From: CAYSLC01 sp964431545
Lineage (GTDB): Bacteria > Desulfobacterota > Desulfobacteria > Desulfobacterales > JAABSP01
NCBI GenBank assembly: GCA_964431545.1
Contig: CAYSLC010000002.1
Span: 1-64,000 of the forward strand
Direction: 5' to 3'
Length of the DNA stretch: 64,000 bases
Under the pieces are notes generated by a model. That model was not told the origin of the DNA. It did no database searches and worked only from the letters and a program-made list of their open reading frames with translations. Position numbers and translations under genes: made by a program. Shown here one piece after another: positions 51,855 through 62,870 of this stretch; positions within the stretch are counted from its first letter, which is position 1; the number at the start of each line of letters is the position of its first letter.

Positions 51855-53458
51855 TCAGCCGGGGAACGTCCGGATCGACCGCCAGTCGATCCCGAACCGG
51901 TCGAGGTACTTCCGCAGCCGGTCCGCGTCATTGGGCTGCTTTTTCGACCCGCGGGAGACCTCGAAGAGCCGCCGGCCGGCCTCGGACAGGGTCCTCGACT
52001 CCCGGATCACCCCCAGGACGTCGGCGAGCTGGACCCGGTCGAACCGGTCGAGCCCGGCGGCGCCCTCCTCCCCCAACACCCCGGCGAGGAGGGGATCCTC
52101 CGGGCCGCCGGCCCGGTCGCCGGCCCGCCAGGCGGCCCGCAGCCGCGCCGTCTCCTCGGCCACGTCGGCCGCCGTGATCCGCCCGCCCGCGGCCAGGGTG
52201 GCCATCCGGACCACCGCGCCGTTGAAGTCCCGGAAGTTGGCGGCCCAGACCGCCTCCGGCGAGGCGGCGAAGTCGAGGAACCGCCGCCGGGCCTCCCGGT
52301 TGAAGGTCACCCGCAGGCCGGTCCTGGCGGCGAACTTGTCCAGCTCATAGTCGAGGTTGGGGCCGATGTCCTCGGGCCGGTCCCGCAGCCCCGGCATCTC
52401 GAAGGTCCACAGGTTGATCCGGGCCAGGAGGTCCGGGCGGAACCGGCCCGCCCCGGCCTCCCGGAAGAGGTTCCGGTTGGTGCCGCACAACAGCTGGAAG
52501 CCGCTTTCCACCTCCCGGTCCGATCCCATGGGCAAAAACCGCTTCTCCTCCACGGCCCGCAGGAGCATCGACTGTTCGTCGGGGCCGAGTTCCCCGATCT
52601 CGTCGAGGAAGACCATGCCGCCGTCGGCGGCCCGGAGCATCCCCTCCCGGTCGGAGACGGCGCCGGTGAAGGCCCCCTTCCGGTGGCCGAAGAGGGTCGA
52701 CATGGCCATGTCCCCCCGGAGGGTGGCGCAGTTGACCTCCACGAACGATCCCGTGACGATCCGTCGGGCCTTCTTCAGCTCGAAGATCCGCCGGGCCAGG
52801 AAGGACTTGCCCGCGCCGGTGGGGCCGGTGAGGAGGATCGGCTCCCCGGACCGGACCGCCACCCGCTCGATCCGCTCGATGAGGGCGTTGAAGGCCGGGT
52901 TCCGGGTCTCGATCCCGGACTTGAGAAAGGAGATGTCGTCGCCCCGCTCCTTCTGGAACCGCATGGCGATCCGGTCGTACCGGGAGAGGTCGAGGTCGAT
53001 GATCGCGTGGACCCCGGCCGGGTCCGGATCCCGCCCCCGCCTGGGGCCGGTCTGGACCAGCCGGGCGGGAAAGTGGCGCGATTCGGTGAGGAGGAAGAGG
53101 CAGATCTGGGCCACGTGGCTGCCGGTGGTGATGTGGACCAGGTAGTCCTCCCGCTCCGGATCGAAGGGGTAGCCCACGGCGAAGTCGTGGAGGAGGCCGT
53201 AGACCTCCTCGAAGTCCCACGGGTCGGCCATCTCGATGGGGTGGGGGACCACCTCGGTCTCCGGGGAGACCTCCCCGATGTCGCCGATGATCCGGTTCAG
53301 CAGGCTGGTGAACCGCTTCTGGTGGAGGAGTTCGAACCGGTGGACCGGCAGGCCGGGCTGCCGGCAGAGTCCCACGGTGGGCCGCCAGCGCGCCCACCGG
53401 CTCTCCCGCTTCCCCATGTCGAGGGTGGGCCCGAGCAGGCCGATGACGACGACGGGGG

Positions 53459-53462
<4 letters not shown>
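51855..53462 (-). CDS. rtcR: RtcR, sigma-54 activator of RNA repair genes
   Basis: About 535 residues from ATG 53462 (MTPVVVIGLLGPTLDMGK), a start fixed by the typical RtcR opening and by its four-base overlap with the recQ stop; the open frame continuing to 54983 is a recQ shadow. Residues 1-180 are the RtcR N-terminal domain, a CARF-like fold that senses an RNA-derived ligand (VHITTGSHVAQICLFLLTES). The AAA+ part has GPTGAGKS, the GAFTGA loop in RKGAFTGAVSDRE, GGMVFLDEIGEL and the arginine-finger region; a C-terminal helix-turn-helix follows. RtcR activates rtcBA (RNA ligase and cyclase), but no rtcB or rtcA is in the window. Translational coupling with RecQ is unusual. Confidence 0.9.
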
Positions 53463-55627
<2,165 letters not shown>

Positions 55628-55683
55628 TTTGAAAACGGATCCGTGGTCGACGATGGGGCGGACGGGGTTGACATGAGAATCGC

Positions 55684-55712
55684 TTGACGCCGTTCCTGGA
55701 AATTTTTACTAT
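55684..55712 (+). promoter_or_regulatory. possible sigma-70 promoter of the Uma2 gene
   Basis: TTGACG (55684-55689), 17-bp spacer, TACTAT (55707-55712), 41 bp before the ATG at 55754. Matches are 5 of 6 and 4 of 6. Confidence 0.4.
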
Positions 55713-55753
55713 CCTTCATAGCACATCTTGTTCCGCATGCAAAGGAGGAACCC

Positions 55754-56398
55754 ATGGCCTCGCTTCCCCTGCCCAAGGAGGACGGCCTCACCTACGGCGA
55801 TTACCGGACCTGGCCGGAGGACGGACGCTGGGAGTTGATCGACGGAACGGCCTACGACATGAGTCCGGCGCCGGCCCTGGAGCACCAGCGGCTGGTGGTG
55901 GAGCTGGTCACCCGGATTCACAACTTCGTCTCCGAGGGGGAATGCCAGGTCTTCGTGGCCCCCTTCGACGTTCGCCTGCCACGGCTGGACGAGGCGGACG
56001 CGGAAATTCGGGATGTTGTCCAGCCCGACATCCTGGTGGTCCGCGACCCGGAGAAGCTCGACCGGCACGGCTGCCGGGGCGCCCCCGACTGGGTCGTCGA
56101 GATCACCTCGCCCGCCACCGCCGCCAGGGACCACATCGAAAAGCAGGCCCTCTATGAGCGGAGCGGGGTCCGGGAGTACTGGCTCGTCCACCCCGAGTAC
56201 CGGATCGTCACCGCCTATCGGATGGGGCCGGACGGCCGGTTCGGCAGGCCGACCTTTCATTCGAACGAGGAGACGATCGAGCCCGGCCCCCTGCCGGGCC
56301 TCTCCATCGACTTGAAGACCGTCTTTGACCGACCATCCACACCCGAACCTTGCGCCCGCCGCAACGGGCCCGCCACGGAGGAACCGACCTTACCATGA
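55754..56398 (+). CDS. Uma2 family (DUF820) PD-(D/E)XK nuclease-like protein
   Basis: A 214-residue protein of the Uma2 family. Typical features: YGDYRTWPEDGRWELIDGTA near residue 12, HQRLVVELV, the acidic residue in VVQPDILVVRDPEKL, and PDWVVEITSPATAARD with Glu and Lys of the PD-(D/E)XK core, then KQALYERSGVREYWLVHPE. Uma2 proteins are abundant in cyanobacteria and some anaerobes and are thought to be endonucleases of unknown purpose, often spread by mobile elements. AAAGGAGG precedes the ATG. Its stop overlaps the start of the AI-2E-type transporter (ATGA), giving an odd operon. Confidence 0.85.
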   Translation: MASLPLPKEDGLTYGDYRTWPEDGRWELIDGTAYDMSPAPALEHQRLVVELVTRIHNFVSEGECQVFVAPFDVRLPRLDEADAEIRDVVQPDILVVRDPEKLDRHGCRGAPDWVVEITSPATAARDHIEKQALYERSGVREYWLVHPEYRIVTAYRMGPDGRFGRPTFHSNEETIEPGPLPGLSIDLKTVFDRPSTPEPCARRNGPATEEPTLP

Positions 56399-57591
56399 AC
56401 AAGGAAACCACCAACAAACTGGTTCTGCTCCTGCTGGTCCTCTTCATCTCGGCCCTCTTCCTGTCCATGATCCGGCAGTTTCTCATGGCCATCTTCCTGG
56501 CCGGGATCTTCTCCGCCATCTTCTACCCGATCTACCTCCGGATCCTGAAGGGGGCCGGGGGGCGGCGGGGGCTGGCCTCCATCACCACCATCCTGCTGAT
56601 CATCCTGGTCTTCCTGGTGCCCCTCGGCGCCCTGCTGGGCATCATCACGGCCCAGGCGGTCAAGGTCACCGCCACCGTCCGACCGTGGATCGAACAGCAG
56701 ATGGCCCAGCCCGACACCTTCTCCCGGATGGTCGACGCCATCCCCTTCATCGAAAAGATCGAGCCGTACCGAAACGAAATCCTGAGCAAGGCCGGCGAGG
56801 TGGTCACCGCCATCAGCACCTACCTGATCAACAAGCTCCAGGACATCACCTTCGGCACGGTCAACTTCCTTTTGATGACCTTCATCATGCTCTACACCAT
56901 GTTCTTCTTCTTTTTGGACGGCGAAGCCCTGCTCAAGAAGATCCTCTACTACCTGCCGTTGGGGGATGCCGATGAGCGGCGGATGCTGGCCAAGTTCACC
57001 TCCGTGACCCGGGCCACGGTGAAGGGGACCCTGGTCATCGGGGCGCTGCAAGGGGGGTCCGCAGGGGTCGCCTTTGCCGTGGCCGGGATCCACAGCGCGG
57101 TCTTCTGGGGGACGATCATGACGGTCCTGTCGGTGATCCCCGGCATCGGCAGCGCCCTGGTCTGGGTGCCGGCCGCCGTGGTGTTGATGATCGCCGGCCA
57201 CCTGGCCAAGGGGATCGCCCTGGCCGTCTTCTGCGCCGTGATCGTGGGGAGCATCGACAATCTGCTCCGGCCGGTGCTGGTGGGCAAGGACACCCAGATG
57301 CACGAGCTGCTCATCTTCTTCGGCACCCTGGGCGGCCTGATCATGTTCGGCCTTGCGGGGTTCATCATCGGGCCCATCGTGGCGGCGCTCTTCGCCACCG
57401 TCTGGGAGATCTACGGGGTCGCCTTCCAGGACGTCCTGCCCCCGGTGGGCATGCCCATCATGGGGGAGCCGGTGGAGGAGTACACGGGGCCGGCCCCGGA
57501 CGGGGAGGAAAAGGCGGAGGCGGGAGAGCCGGCGGCGCCGCCTCCGGAGGGGGATGCCGCGGACGAGGCGTCCCGCTCCGAAGACGCATGA
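56395..57591 (+). CDS. AI-2E family transporter (PerM/TqsA type)
   Basis: About 398 residues from ATG 56395, overlapping the Uma2 stop by four bases; CGGAGG lies upstream. The protein has about eight membrane helices in the pattern of the AI-2E exporter family: an N-terminal pair (LVLLLLVLFISALFLSMI), a soluble helical part (about 95-150) and a C-terminal group with VLSVIPGIGSALVWVPAA and DNLLRPVLVGKDTQMHELL, the family's most conserved segments. The last 40 residues are an acidic, Pro/Ala-rich tail. Members export autoinducer-2, or act as Na+/H+ antiporters; the substrate here is unknown. Confidence 0.88.
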   Translation: MNKETTNKLVLLLLVLFISALFLSMIRQFLMAIFLAGIFSAIFYPIYLRILKGAGGRRGLASITTILLIILVFLVPLGALLGIITAQAVKVTATVRPWIEQQMAQPDTFSRMVDAIPFIEKIEPYRNEILSKAGEVVTAISTYLINKLQDITFGTVNFLLMTFIMLYTMFFFFLDGEALLKKILYYLPLGDADERRMLAKFTSVTRATVKGTLVIGALQGGSAGVAFAVAGIHSAVFWGTIMTVLSVIPGIGSALVWVPAAVVLMIAGHLAKGIALAVFCAVIVGSIDNLLRPVLVGKDTQMHELLIFFGTLGGLIMFGLAGFIIGPIVAALFATVWEIYGVAFQDVLPPVGMPIMGEPVEEYTGPAPDGEEKAEAGEPAAPPPEGDAADEASRSEDA

Positions 57592-57593
57592 GA

Positions 57594-57631
57594 GCCGGCG
57601 GGTCCGGGAACGGCCGGGGGGTCCCGCCGGC
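57594..57631. terminator. bidirectional hairpin between transporter and CobW gene
   Basis: GCCGGCGGG (57594-57602) and CCCGCCGGC (57623-57631) are perfect 9-bp arms between two convergent genes. No T-run is present. Confidence 0.5.
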
Positions 57632-57636
57632 CCGGT

Positions 57637-58656
57637 CTATTCGGCGACGCACCCCTTCAGCCGGTCCAGGATCGTATCCCCCTCCACCTTCCAGCCCACG
57701 AATGCGAGGCGGCACTCCTGTTTCCCGTCCCAATCGGCGATCTGGTTCCGTCCCCCCACATAGTTGACCATGACGGTCCGGTCCGGGAACCGGACCGTCC
57801 CCTTCATGCGGAAGACCTCCCACGGCAGGTCCCCGACGAATCGATGGAAGCGGGCCTCGTCCAGGGGACGGGGATCCGAAAAGGAGAAGGAGACGTACCC
57901 GGCGGACGCGGCCTCCACGGCGGCCGGGCGGCACTCCGGGCACGCTTGCCCCGGGGGGGGATCGTGGGAACAGGCGTCCGACGGCGCCATGGGCACGAAG
58001 TGGCGCAGGACCGGCTTCCCGGGTTCGTTTTCGGGCCGGGACGGCGCGCCGAAGAAGGTCTCCGGGTCGACGCGGCAGTGGATGGTGGGGACGATCTGGA
58101 TCTCCGGGATCGCCCCGTGGATCTCGGAGAGGAACCGGGGGACGTCCGCCTCGGCGACCGTGTCGACCTTGTTGAGCAGGATCAGGTCGGCGGCCCGGAG
58201 CTGGTTGTGGAACAGGGGGCCGAAGGCCTCCCGGGCCTCCCAGTAGTCGGCGTCGAGGACGGTGACGGTCTTGTGGAGGCGGAACCGGTCCCGGAGGGCC
58301 GGCAGGGAGAAGACCTCGGCCACGGCATAGGGGTCGGCGACCCCCGTGGTCTCCAGGAAGATCCGCTTCGGGGCGAACCGGGCCTCCACGTCCCGGAAGG
58401 TCTGGATGAGATCCGGCTTGAGGGTGCAGCAGACGCAGCCGCTGGCCAGCTCCACCATGTCGGTGCCCGCCTCCCCCAGCAGGGCCCCGTCGATGCCCAC
58501 CTCCCCGAACTCGTTGACGATGACGGCGGTGCCCGAAAGATCGGTCTCCCAGGAGAGGATCCGTTTGAGGAGGGTGGTCTTTCCGGCCCCCAGGAAGCCG
58601 GCGAGGACCACCACCTCCGCCGGTCCCCTGGCATGCTCGGTCGCTGTTTCGGCCAT
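57637..58656 (-). CDS. CobW/G3E-family GTPase metallochaperone with Cys/His insert
   Basis: A 339-residue full-length COG0523 protein. Walker A is LAGFLGAGKTTL (19-30), then VIVNEFGEVGIDG, the metal site SGCVCCTL near 73, ETTGVADP, the guanine-specificity motif LLNKVDTV near 160 and a C-terminal CobW domain (from about 255: FHRFVGDLPWEVFRMKGTVR). An insert at about 220-250 (HFVPMAPSDACSHDPPPGQA, then CPEC) adds C, H and CxxC residues and may hold a further metal. It is the last gene of a minus-strand operon running from 60663. The RamA-type activase upstream suggests that the cargo is cobalt, corrinoid, or zinc for a methyltransferase. Confidence 0.87.
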   Translation of the reverse strand: MAETATEHARGPAEVVVLAGFLGAGKTTLLKRILSWETDLSGTAVIVNEFGEVGIDGALLGEAGTDMVELASGCVCCTLKPDLIQTFRDVEARFAPKRIFLETTGVADPYAVAEVFSLPALRDRFRLHKTVTVLDADYWEAREAFGPLFHNQLRAADLILLNKVDTVAEADVPRFLSEIHGAIPEIQIVPTIHCRVDPETFFGAPSRPENEPGKPVLRHFVPMAPSDACSHDPPPGQACPECRPAAVEAASAGYVSFSFSDPRPLDEARFHRFVGDLPWEVFRMKGTVRFPDRTVMVNYVGGRNQIADWDGKQECRLAFVGWKVEGDTILDRLKGCVAE

Positions 58657-58662
58657 GGCGGT

Positions 58663-58746
58663 CTACGCCTTGGTTCCGGCCGGGTCGAGGGGGCTGGTCT
58701 CGCGGATGCCCGGCACGGACTTGAAAAAATCGACGATGCCGCTCAT
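58663..58746 (-). CDS. 27-residue microprotein
   Basis: A very short frame, MSGIVDFFKSVPGIRE and then a polar tail ending in PAGTKA. It has a strong AAGGAGGAG ribosome site about 8 bases upstream, its ATG overlaps the stop of the Rossmann-fold gene (ATGA), and its stop is 6 bp before the CobW start. These features mark it as a translated gene rather than spacer. The N-terminal half would form an amphipathic helix. I know no characterised homologue; it could be a small subunit, a leader or a partner of CobW. Confidence 0.6.
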   Translation of the reverse strand: MSGIVDFFKSVPGIRETSPLDPAGTKA

Positions 58747-59432
58747 GGGTGCTCCTCCTTGCTCGGTTTCGGTTCCGGGTCGGTCCCGCCGGTGATCGTC
58801 ACGGGGGTGAGGACCCCGTGGCACCGGCACGCCGTGGCGATGAGGGCCGGCCCCTCGGATCCTTCGGCCCTGTCCAGGAGATCGAAGAGGGCCGCCGGCC
58901 GGTACCCCCCGACCCCGGGGCCGAGCTGGTGGCTCCGGATCACCACGGGCCGGTGGCCGGGGATCCGAAGATCCGCCAGCCGGTCGAAGAGGTTCGGCTT
59001 CCGGGCTTTTCCGGTGACGGTGCACCGGTCGGCCGGCTCCGGGCAGTCGTCCGGGCATTGGAAGTCGGCGTTGCTGACGTAGAGGTCCCCGGCGGTCCCG
59101 GCCATGGGGTTGAGGGGAATCTCCTCCAGCCCCGCCGGCAGGGGCGCCCGCCGGGCCCGGCCGGGGCCGAGGCGGGCCAGGCACCATTCGGCGGCCAGGT
59201 GGACCGGGAGGGCCGGCACAATCCAGTCCGGCCCCTCTTCCCGCCCGAGTCGTTCGGCCAGAAACGACACCCCGTCGGCCAGGACGGTCCCGGCGCCCCG
59301 CTCGGCCCCCCGGCGGAGGCTTTCCGCCACCGGGTCGACGGCGGTGAACCGGCGGTCCGGGTGGCCGGCGGAGAGCCGCTCCAGGGCGATCAGGCCGAAC
59401 CGCCCCAGGCCGATGATCCAGATGTGGGCCAT
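58743..59432 (-). CDS. Rossmann-fold protein with conserved-looking Cys motifs, unknown function
   Basis: 229 residues. The N-terminus HIWIIGLGRFGLIALERL is a GxGxxG dinucleotide-binding motif followed by an acidic strand end (FTAVDP), as in TrkA-N or dehydrogenase-type Rossmann folds. The middle has CPDDCPEPADRCTVTGK, a C-x3-C-x6-C group, and the end has ATACRCHGVLTP. This combination suggests binding of both a nucleotide or NAD and a metal or Fe-S cluster. No known family matches in my memory. It lies between the PNPOx-type gene and the microprotein in the operon with CobW and DUF1638, so a part in corrinoid or metal handling is likely but unproven. Confidence 0.65.
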   Translation of the reverse strand: MAHIWIIGLGRFGLIALERLSAGHPDRRFTAVDPVAESLRRGAERGAGTVLADGVSFLAERLGREEGPDWIVPALPVHLAAEWCLARLGPGRARRAPLPAGLEEIPLNPMAGTAGDLYVSNADFQCPDDCPEPADRCTVTGKARKPNLFDRLADLRIPGHRPVVIRSHQLGPGVGGYRPAALFDLLDRAEGSEGPALIATACRCHGVLTPVTITGGTDPEPKPSKEEHP

Positions 59433-59456
59433 CTCAGGCGACCGCCTCGGCCGGCG

Positions 59457-59876
59457 TCAAATCGATGCCTCCCATCCCTGCCCGAAGTCGGCCAGGGGCC
59501 GGAGTTCGGTGACCGTGAAGGTGACCGCCGCCTGGATCATCTTGGCCGCCGCCTCCCCGGCCTTCTCGCCGATGGCTTTGCGGATCTCGTCGAGCGCTTC
59601 GCCGGTGGTCGCAAAGTCGGTCACCTTCAGGTAGACCCGGACCCCCTTCCACTCGGAGACCGCCTCCCCGGGCTCCATGATCATGAAGACGGCGTTGGGG
59701 TTCTCTTGGAGGTTGTCGTAGGTCCGGTTTTTGCCCAGCCCCATCACCACGGTCTTTTCGTCCACCATCCGGGGGGAGCCGAAGTAGGCGGCGTTGACCT
59801 TTCCCTCCTTGTCCGCGGTGCTCAGGGTTCCCAGCCGGGGCTGTTTGTTGAAGTAGGCCATCAGTTTTTCGGACAT
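59457..59876 (-). CDS. pyridoxamine 5'-phosphate oxidase-fold FMN-binding protein
   Basis: A 139-residue split-barrel protein. FNKQPRLGTLSTADKEGKVN at residues 9-28, the strand pattern VNAAYFGSPRMVDEKTVVM and NPNAVFMIMEPGE are typical of small PNPOx-like flavoproteins (PF01243). Such proteins bind FMN or F420, sometimes haem, and reduce varied substrates. GGAGG lies upstream of the ATG. In this operon (DUF1638, this gene, Rossmann protein, microprotein, CobW) it could supply electrons for cobalt or corrinoid reduction; this is only an inference from position. Confidence 0.82.
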   Translation of the reverse strand: MSEKLMAYFNKQPRLGTLSTADKEGKVNAAYFGSPRMVDEKTVVMGLGKNRTYDNLQENPNAVFMIMEPGEAVSEWKGVRVYLKVTDFATTGEALDEIRKAIGEKAGEAAAKMIQAAVTFTVTELRPLADFGQGWEASI

Positions 59877-59907
59877 GGGGCACCTCCTTTGGTGAAAAAC
59901 GTTTCGA

Positions 59908-60663
59908 TCAATCGGTCATCCCGCCTTTGGCCTCCTCCCAGGCCCCGGTCAGCATCTCCATGGAGCCGCGTTTCGATTCCGTTCGGAGGCCGAACAGTTG
60001 ATTGAATTCTTCGATGTTGCGCTCCATCTCCCTGCGGCCCATCACCGGCGTCTCCACCAGCAGGGACCGTTCGTAATGGCGGAAGAGCCGCCGGGCGATG
60101 TCGATGTCCATGCTCCCGAACTCCGCCTCGAAGATCACCCGCCAGTGTCGGGTCCAGCCGGGGATCATGAAGAAGGTCCCGGCGATCTTGCACTGTTGTT
60201 CGTAGTAGGCGTCCCGGCCGCCGATGAACAGGCCCACGCAGTCGTCCACCGGGTGATCCCCGTCCATGGGGATGGAAACCGGCACCCGGACGTCCAAAAG
60301 CGCCTTGGGGTCCTCCAGGGCGTTGCCGCAGAGCCCGTACCCCAGAAAGAGGGCGTCCACGTACCGGCTCATCTCCCGGGCGGCGGCCGCGATGGCGTCC
60401 TGGAGGATCTTCTTGCGGCGGTGGAGGGCCAGCTCCAGCACCTGGACCAGGATCTCCATCCCCTCCCCGGGATCGGCCGAAAATCCCCGGATGTGGGGGA
60501 TGGCGCGGACCGGGGCGGCGGCGGATCCTTCGAGGGTGTCGATGAGCCGCCGGGAGAACTGGTCCTCGATGACGGTGATCCGGGCGATCTTCGGGTCCTC
60601 GGCAAAGAGGCGGGCGAACTCTAGCTCCAGGATCTCACAGACGAGAACGCCCATCACCTTCAT
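59908..60663 (-). CDS. DUF1638 protein
   Basis: A 251-residue member of DUF1638, a family found mostly in methanogens and anaerobes near corrinoid methyltransferase genes. It opens MKVMGVLVCEILELEFARLF. Potential ligands are Cys9, FLGYGLCGNAL near residue 115, DDCVGLFIGGRDAY near 145 and the QQC that follows. GAGAG lies before the ATG. It is the first gene of the minus-strand operon that ends with CobW at 57637, and 265 bp after the RamA-type activase gene. The family's function is not established; a role in corrinoid activation or ligation is plausible. Confidence 0.85.
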   Translation of the reverse strand: MKVMGVLVCEILELEFARLFAEDPKIARITVIEDQFSRRLIDTLEGSAAAPVRAIPHIRGFSADPGEGMEILVQVLELALHRRKKILQDAIAAAAREMSRYVDALFLGYGLCGNALEDPKALLDVRVPVSIPMDGDHPVDDCVGLFIGGRDAYYEQQCKIAGTFFMIPGWTRHWRVIFEAEFGSMDIDIARRLFRHYERSLLVETPVMGRREMERNIEEFNQLFGLRTESKRGSMEMLTGAWEEAKGGMTD

Positions 60664-60928
60664 TTTGGCTCTCCCTTTCCGGGCAAGGCCGGCACCGGCC
60701 TCTTCTCTGTTCCATGGATGTCGTCATGGCACAGGAGATTACCACGCTCCCGGGGATCTTGCAAACCGGATTTCCTCGGATTCCCCGGATTCATCGGATT
60801 CATCGGGGGGGGGCGGGCGCGGCCTCCGGGGTTTTCGGAACTTCGGAAGGTCTGTCCGCCGGCGGTCTCCCGGAGGTCCCGTGCAGGAAATTTTTTCCGG
60901 CCGCGGCAAGCAGGTCCCGGGGGATCGG

Positions 60929-62548
60929 TCACGAAAAAAACCGGTCCAGCTCCAGGACCTTCTCGGGACAGGCCCGTTCGCACCGGCGGCAGGCCACGCC
61001 GTTGCACAGGGCCTGGTCGAGCAGCAGGACCGGTTCCCCCGCCTCCTCCAGGAGAAGGGCGTCCTCGGGGCACTCCCCGACGCAGGTCTCGCAGGCCGTG
61101 CATCCCGCCACCGCCACCCGGGCGGTGATGCCGATCCGCTTGATGGTGGTCAGCCCCATGGCGCCGAGATCCTCGATGTCCCGGAGGACGGTCCGGTGGA
61201 TCTCGGGCTCCCCCTCCATCGCCGGCAGGTCCGGGATCCCGTACTTCTTGAGGAACTTACGGTACTGGGCCATGGGCATCCCCTCGGTCCAGTGGGAGAT
61301 CTCCAGGATGTAGACCTTCTCGAACACCTTGGAGGCGGCGAACATGCAGTGGGTCTGCCGGAGGGTCTCGGCCAGCCGGGCCATCTCATCCAACGTCTTG
61401 GGATCCCGCACCAGGTCCCGGGCCTGGGCCAGGGAGGTGTTGCCCACCTGGTGGATCTTCTCCACGCCGGCCGGGATCATGCCGAGCTTCCTCGCCTTGA
61501 GGGCGTCCACGTAGGTGCCGGAGGCCCCGGACATGTAGGCCGTTCGGATCGCGTCCATGGGGATTCCCGCCTCCTGGCAGAGGGTGATGTGGCCGGCCCG
61601 GACCGAGCCGACCGCCTTGCCCGCCTCCATCAAGTCCTTCTCCGTGAAGAAGATCCCCTCGCCCAGGTGGAACTCCCCGTCCGGGGTATTGATGTGGGGG
61701 ATCTTGATGAGGCCGGCTTCCATCCCCTGGCTCATCACCGCAACGGTGCCGGTGCCGGTGATCCCGAGGGGCGCCTGTGCCCCGGGGTCGATGATCCGGC
61801 CCTCCTTCAACTGCAGCAGGGGGCCTTGGGCCGGGAGCATCTCCCCGTCGAGGACGATGGCCCGGTGGTTGGGGGCGTCCTCCACCAGATCGGAGACGGC
61901 GCCGGGCACCGCCAGCATCCCGCAGGTGATCATCTGCCCCTCCAGGGCCGGACCGGCCGCCGTGGAGCCGGTGTAGACCCGCCCCTGGTGGAAGAGCGCC
62001 ATCTCCGCGTTGGTGCCGTAGTCGGTGGTGATGGCGGTCTCCTCCTTCTCCAGCATCCGGGTCTGGATCATCATGGCCAGGGCGTCGGCCCCGATCTCGT
62101 GGCGCACCGCCGGCGGGATGATCACCTCGCACCCGGGGGGCAGGGCCAGCCGGGGGATCTCCCGGGCCGCCACCATCCGGGCTGACCGGTCCACGGCCCC
62201 GACCCCCAGGGCCTCCAGCTTCCGCTTGCCGGCGTAGGCCAGGTCCCGGATCTCGATCCCTTCAAAGAGGCTGAGCTGGATGGGATTGCCGCAGACCGCC
62301 AGGCGGACCACCCCGTCCAGGGGGACACGGAGGTGCTCCATGACCGTGTTGGCGGCCTGGACCAGGATCTTGTTGGCCGCGTCCACCCCCATCTCCAGGG
62401 CGAAGTGGACATGGTCGATGACGTTGGCCCCGGGGAGCGGGTGGCGGGTGGTGATGGCGGTGGAGACCACCGCTCCGGTGTCCAGGTCCACGGCCTGGGC
62501 CCGCAGGCCGCTGGTGCCGATATCCATGGCGATTCCGTGTCGGGGCAT
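60929..62548 (-). CDS. RamA-like ATP-dependent corrinoid reductive activase (DUF4445, ferredoxin end)
   Basis: About 539 residues from ATG 62548 (MPRHGIAMDIGTSGLRAQ), with AAGGAGG upstream; the open frame to 62695 is a shadow. The body is the ASKHA-ATPase of RACo/RamA proteins: phosphate loop DIGTSGLR (9-16), TDYGTNAEMAL near 177, GTGTVAVMSQG near 252 and SGASGTYVDAL near 345. The C-terminal 60 residues carry two 4Fe-4S motifs (CTACETCVGECPEDAL and CNGVACRRCERACPEKV), as in RamA, rather than the N-terminal 2Fe-2S of RACo. It should use ATP hydrolysis to reduce Co(II) to Co(I) in a methyltransferase corrinoid protein. That protein is not in the window. Confidence 0.88.
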   Translation of the reverse strand: MPRHGIAMDIGTSGLRAQAVDLDTGAVVSTAITTRHPLPGANVIDHVHFALEMGVDAANKILVQAANTVMEHLRVPLDGVVRLAVCGNPIQLSLFEGIEIRDLAYAGKRKLEALGVGAVDRSARMVAAREIPRLALPPGCEVIIPPAVRHEIGADALAMMIQTRMLEKEETAITTDYGTNAEMALFHQGRVYTGSTAAGPALEGQMITCGMLAVPGAVSDLVEDAPNHRAIVLDGEMLPAQGPLLQLKEGRIIDPGAQAPLGITGTGTVAVMSQGMEAGLIKIPHINTPDGEFHLGEGIFFTEKDLMEAGKAVGSVRAGHITLCQEAGIPMDAIRTAYMSGASGTYVDALKARKLGMIPAGVEKIHQVGNTSLAQARDLVRDPKTLDEMARLAETLRQTHCMFAASKVFEKVYILEISHWTEGMPMAQYRKFLKKYGIPDLPAMEGEPEIHRTVLRDIEDLGAMGLTTIKRIGITARVAVAGCTACETCVGECPEDALLLEEAGEPVLLLDQALCNGVACRRCERACPEKVLELDRFFS

Positions 62549-62660
62549 CGAAACACCTCCTTCCATCGGGGTTCGACGGGGGGTCAAGGGTGAAACCGGG
62601 GGTGGGAATCCGTCCGAAAACGGGGTATACTGGAAAAAAACACAACGGAGGGAGGATACC

Positions 62661-62870
62661 ATGCAGGCCTGCACACGATGTGGGGTGTGGCACACCGATG
62701 CGGAGAAATACGCCGGCCATTATCTGTCATGCAGCGAGGTGAAAGCGTACTGGGGCGAGGTGGCCCTTCGCCACAAGGAGGCCGCCGGCCACGTCGCCCA
62801 GATCCGCATCCGGAAAGACGGCCGGGTGGTCTGCATGAAGTGCAACCAGGATCTCACGGAGCATCTCTGA
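62661..62870 (+). CDS. small zinc-ribbon-like protein
   Basis: 69 residues from ATG 62661 with a strong GGAGGGAGG upstream. CTRCGVWHTDAEKYAGHYLSC at the start and VVCMKCNQ near the end give a CxxC...H...C...CxxC set suited to one or two zinc ions. I know no named family. It runs opposite to the RamA-type gene and its last 17 bases overlap the end of the convergent gene at 62854. A possible -10 box TATACT lies at 62626-62631. Confidence 0.65.
   Translation: MQACTRCGVWHTDAEKYAGHYLSCSEVKAYWGEVALRHKEAAGHVAQIRIRKDGRVVCMKCNQDLTEHL

Noticed and set aside
60760..60820. GGATTCATC-type short direct repeats in the spacer after the RamA-type gene
   Set aside because: Only a few imperfect units; looks like simple-sequence slippage and no function is suggested.
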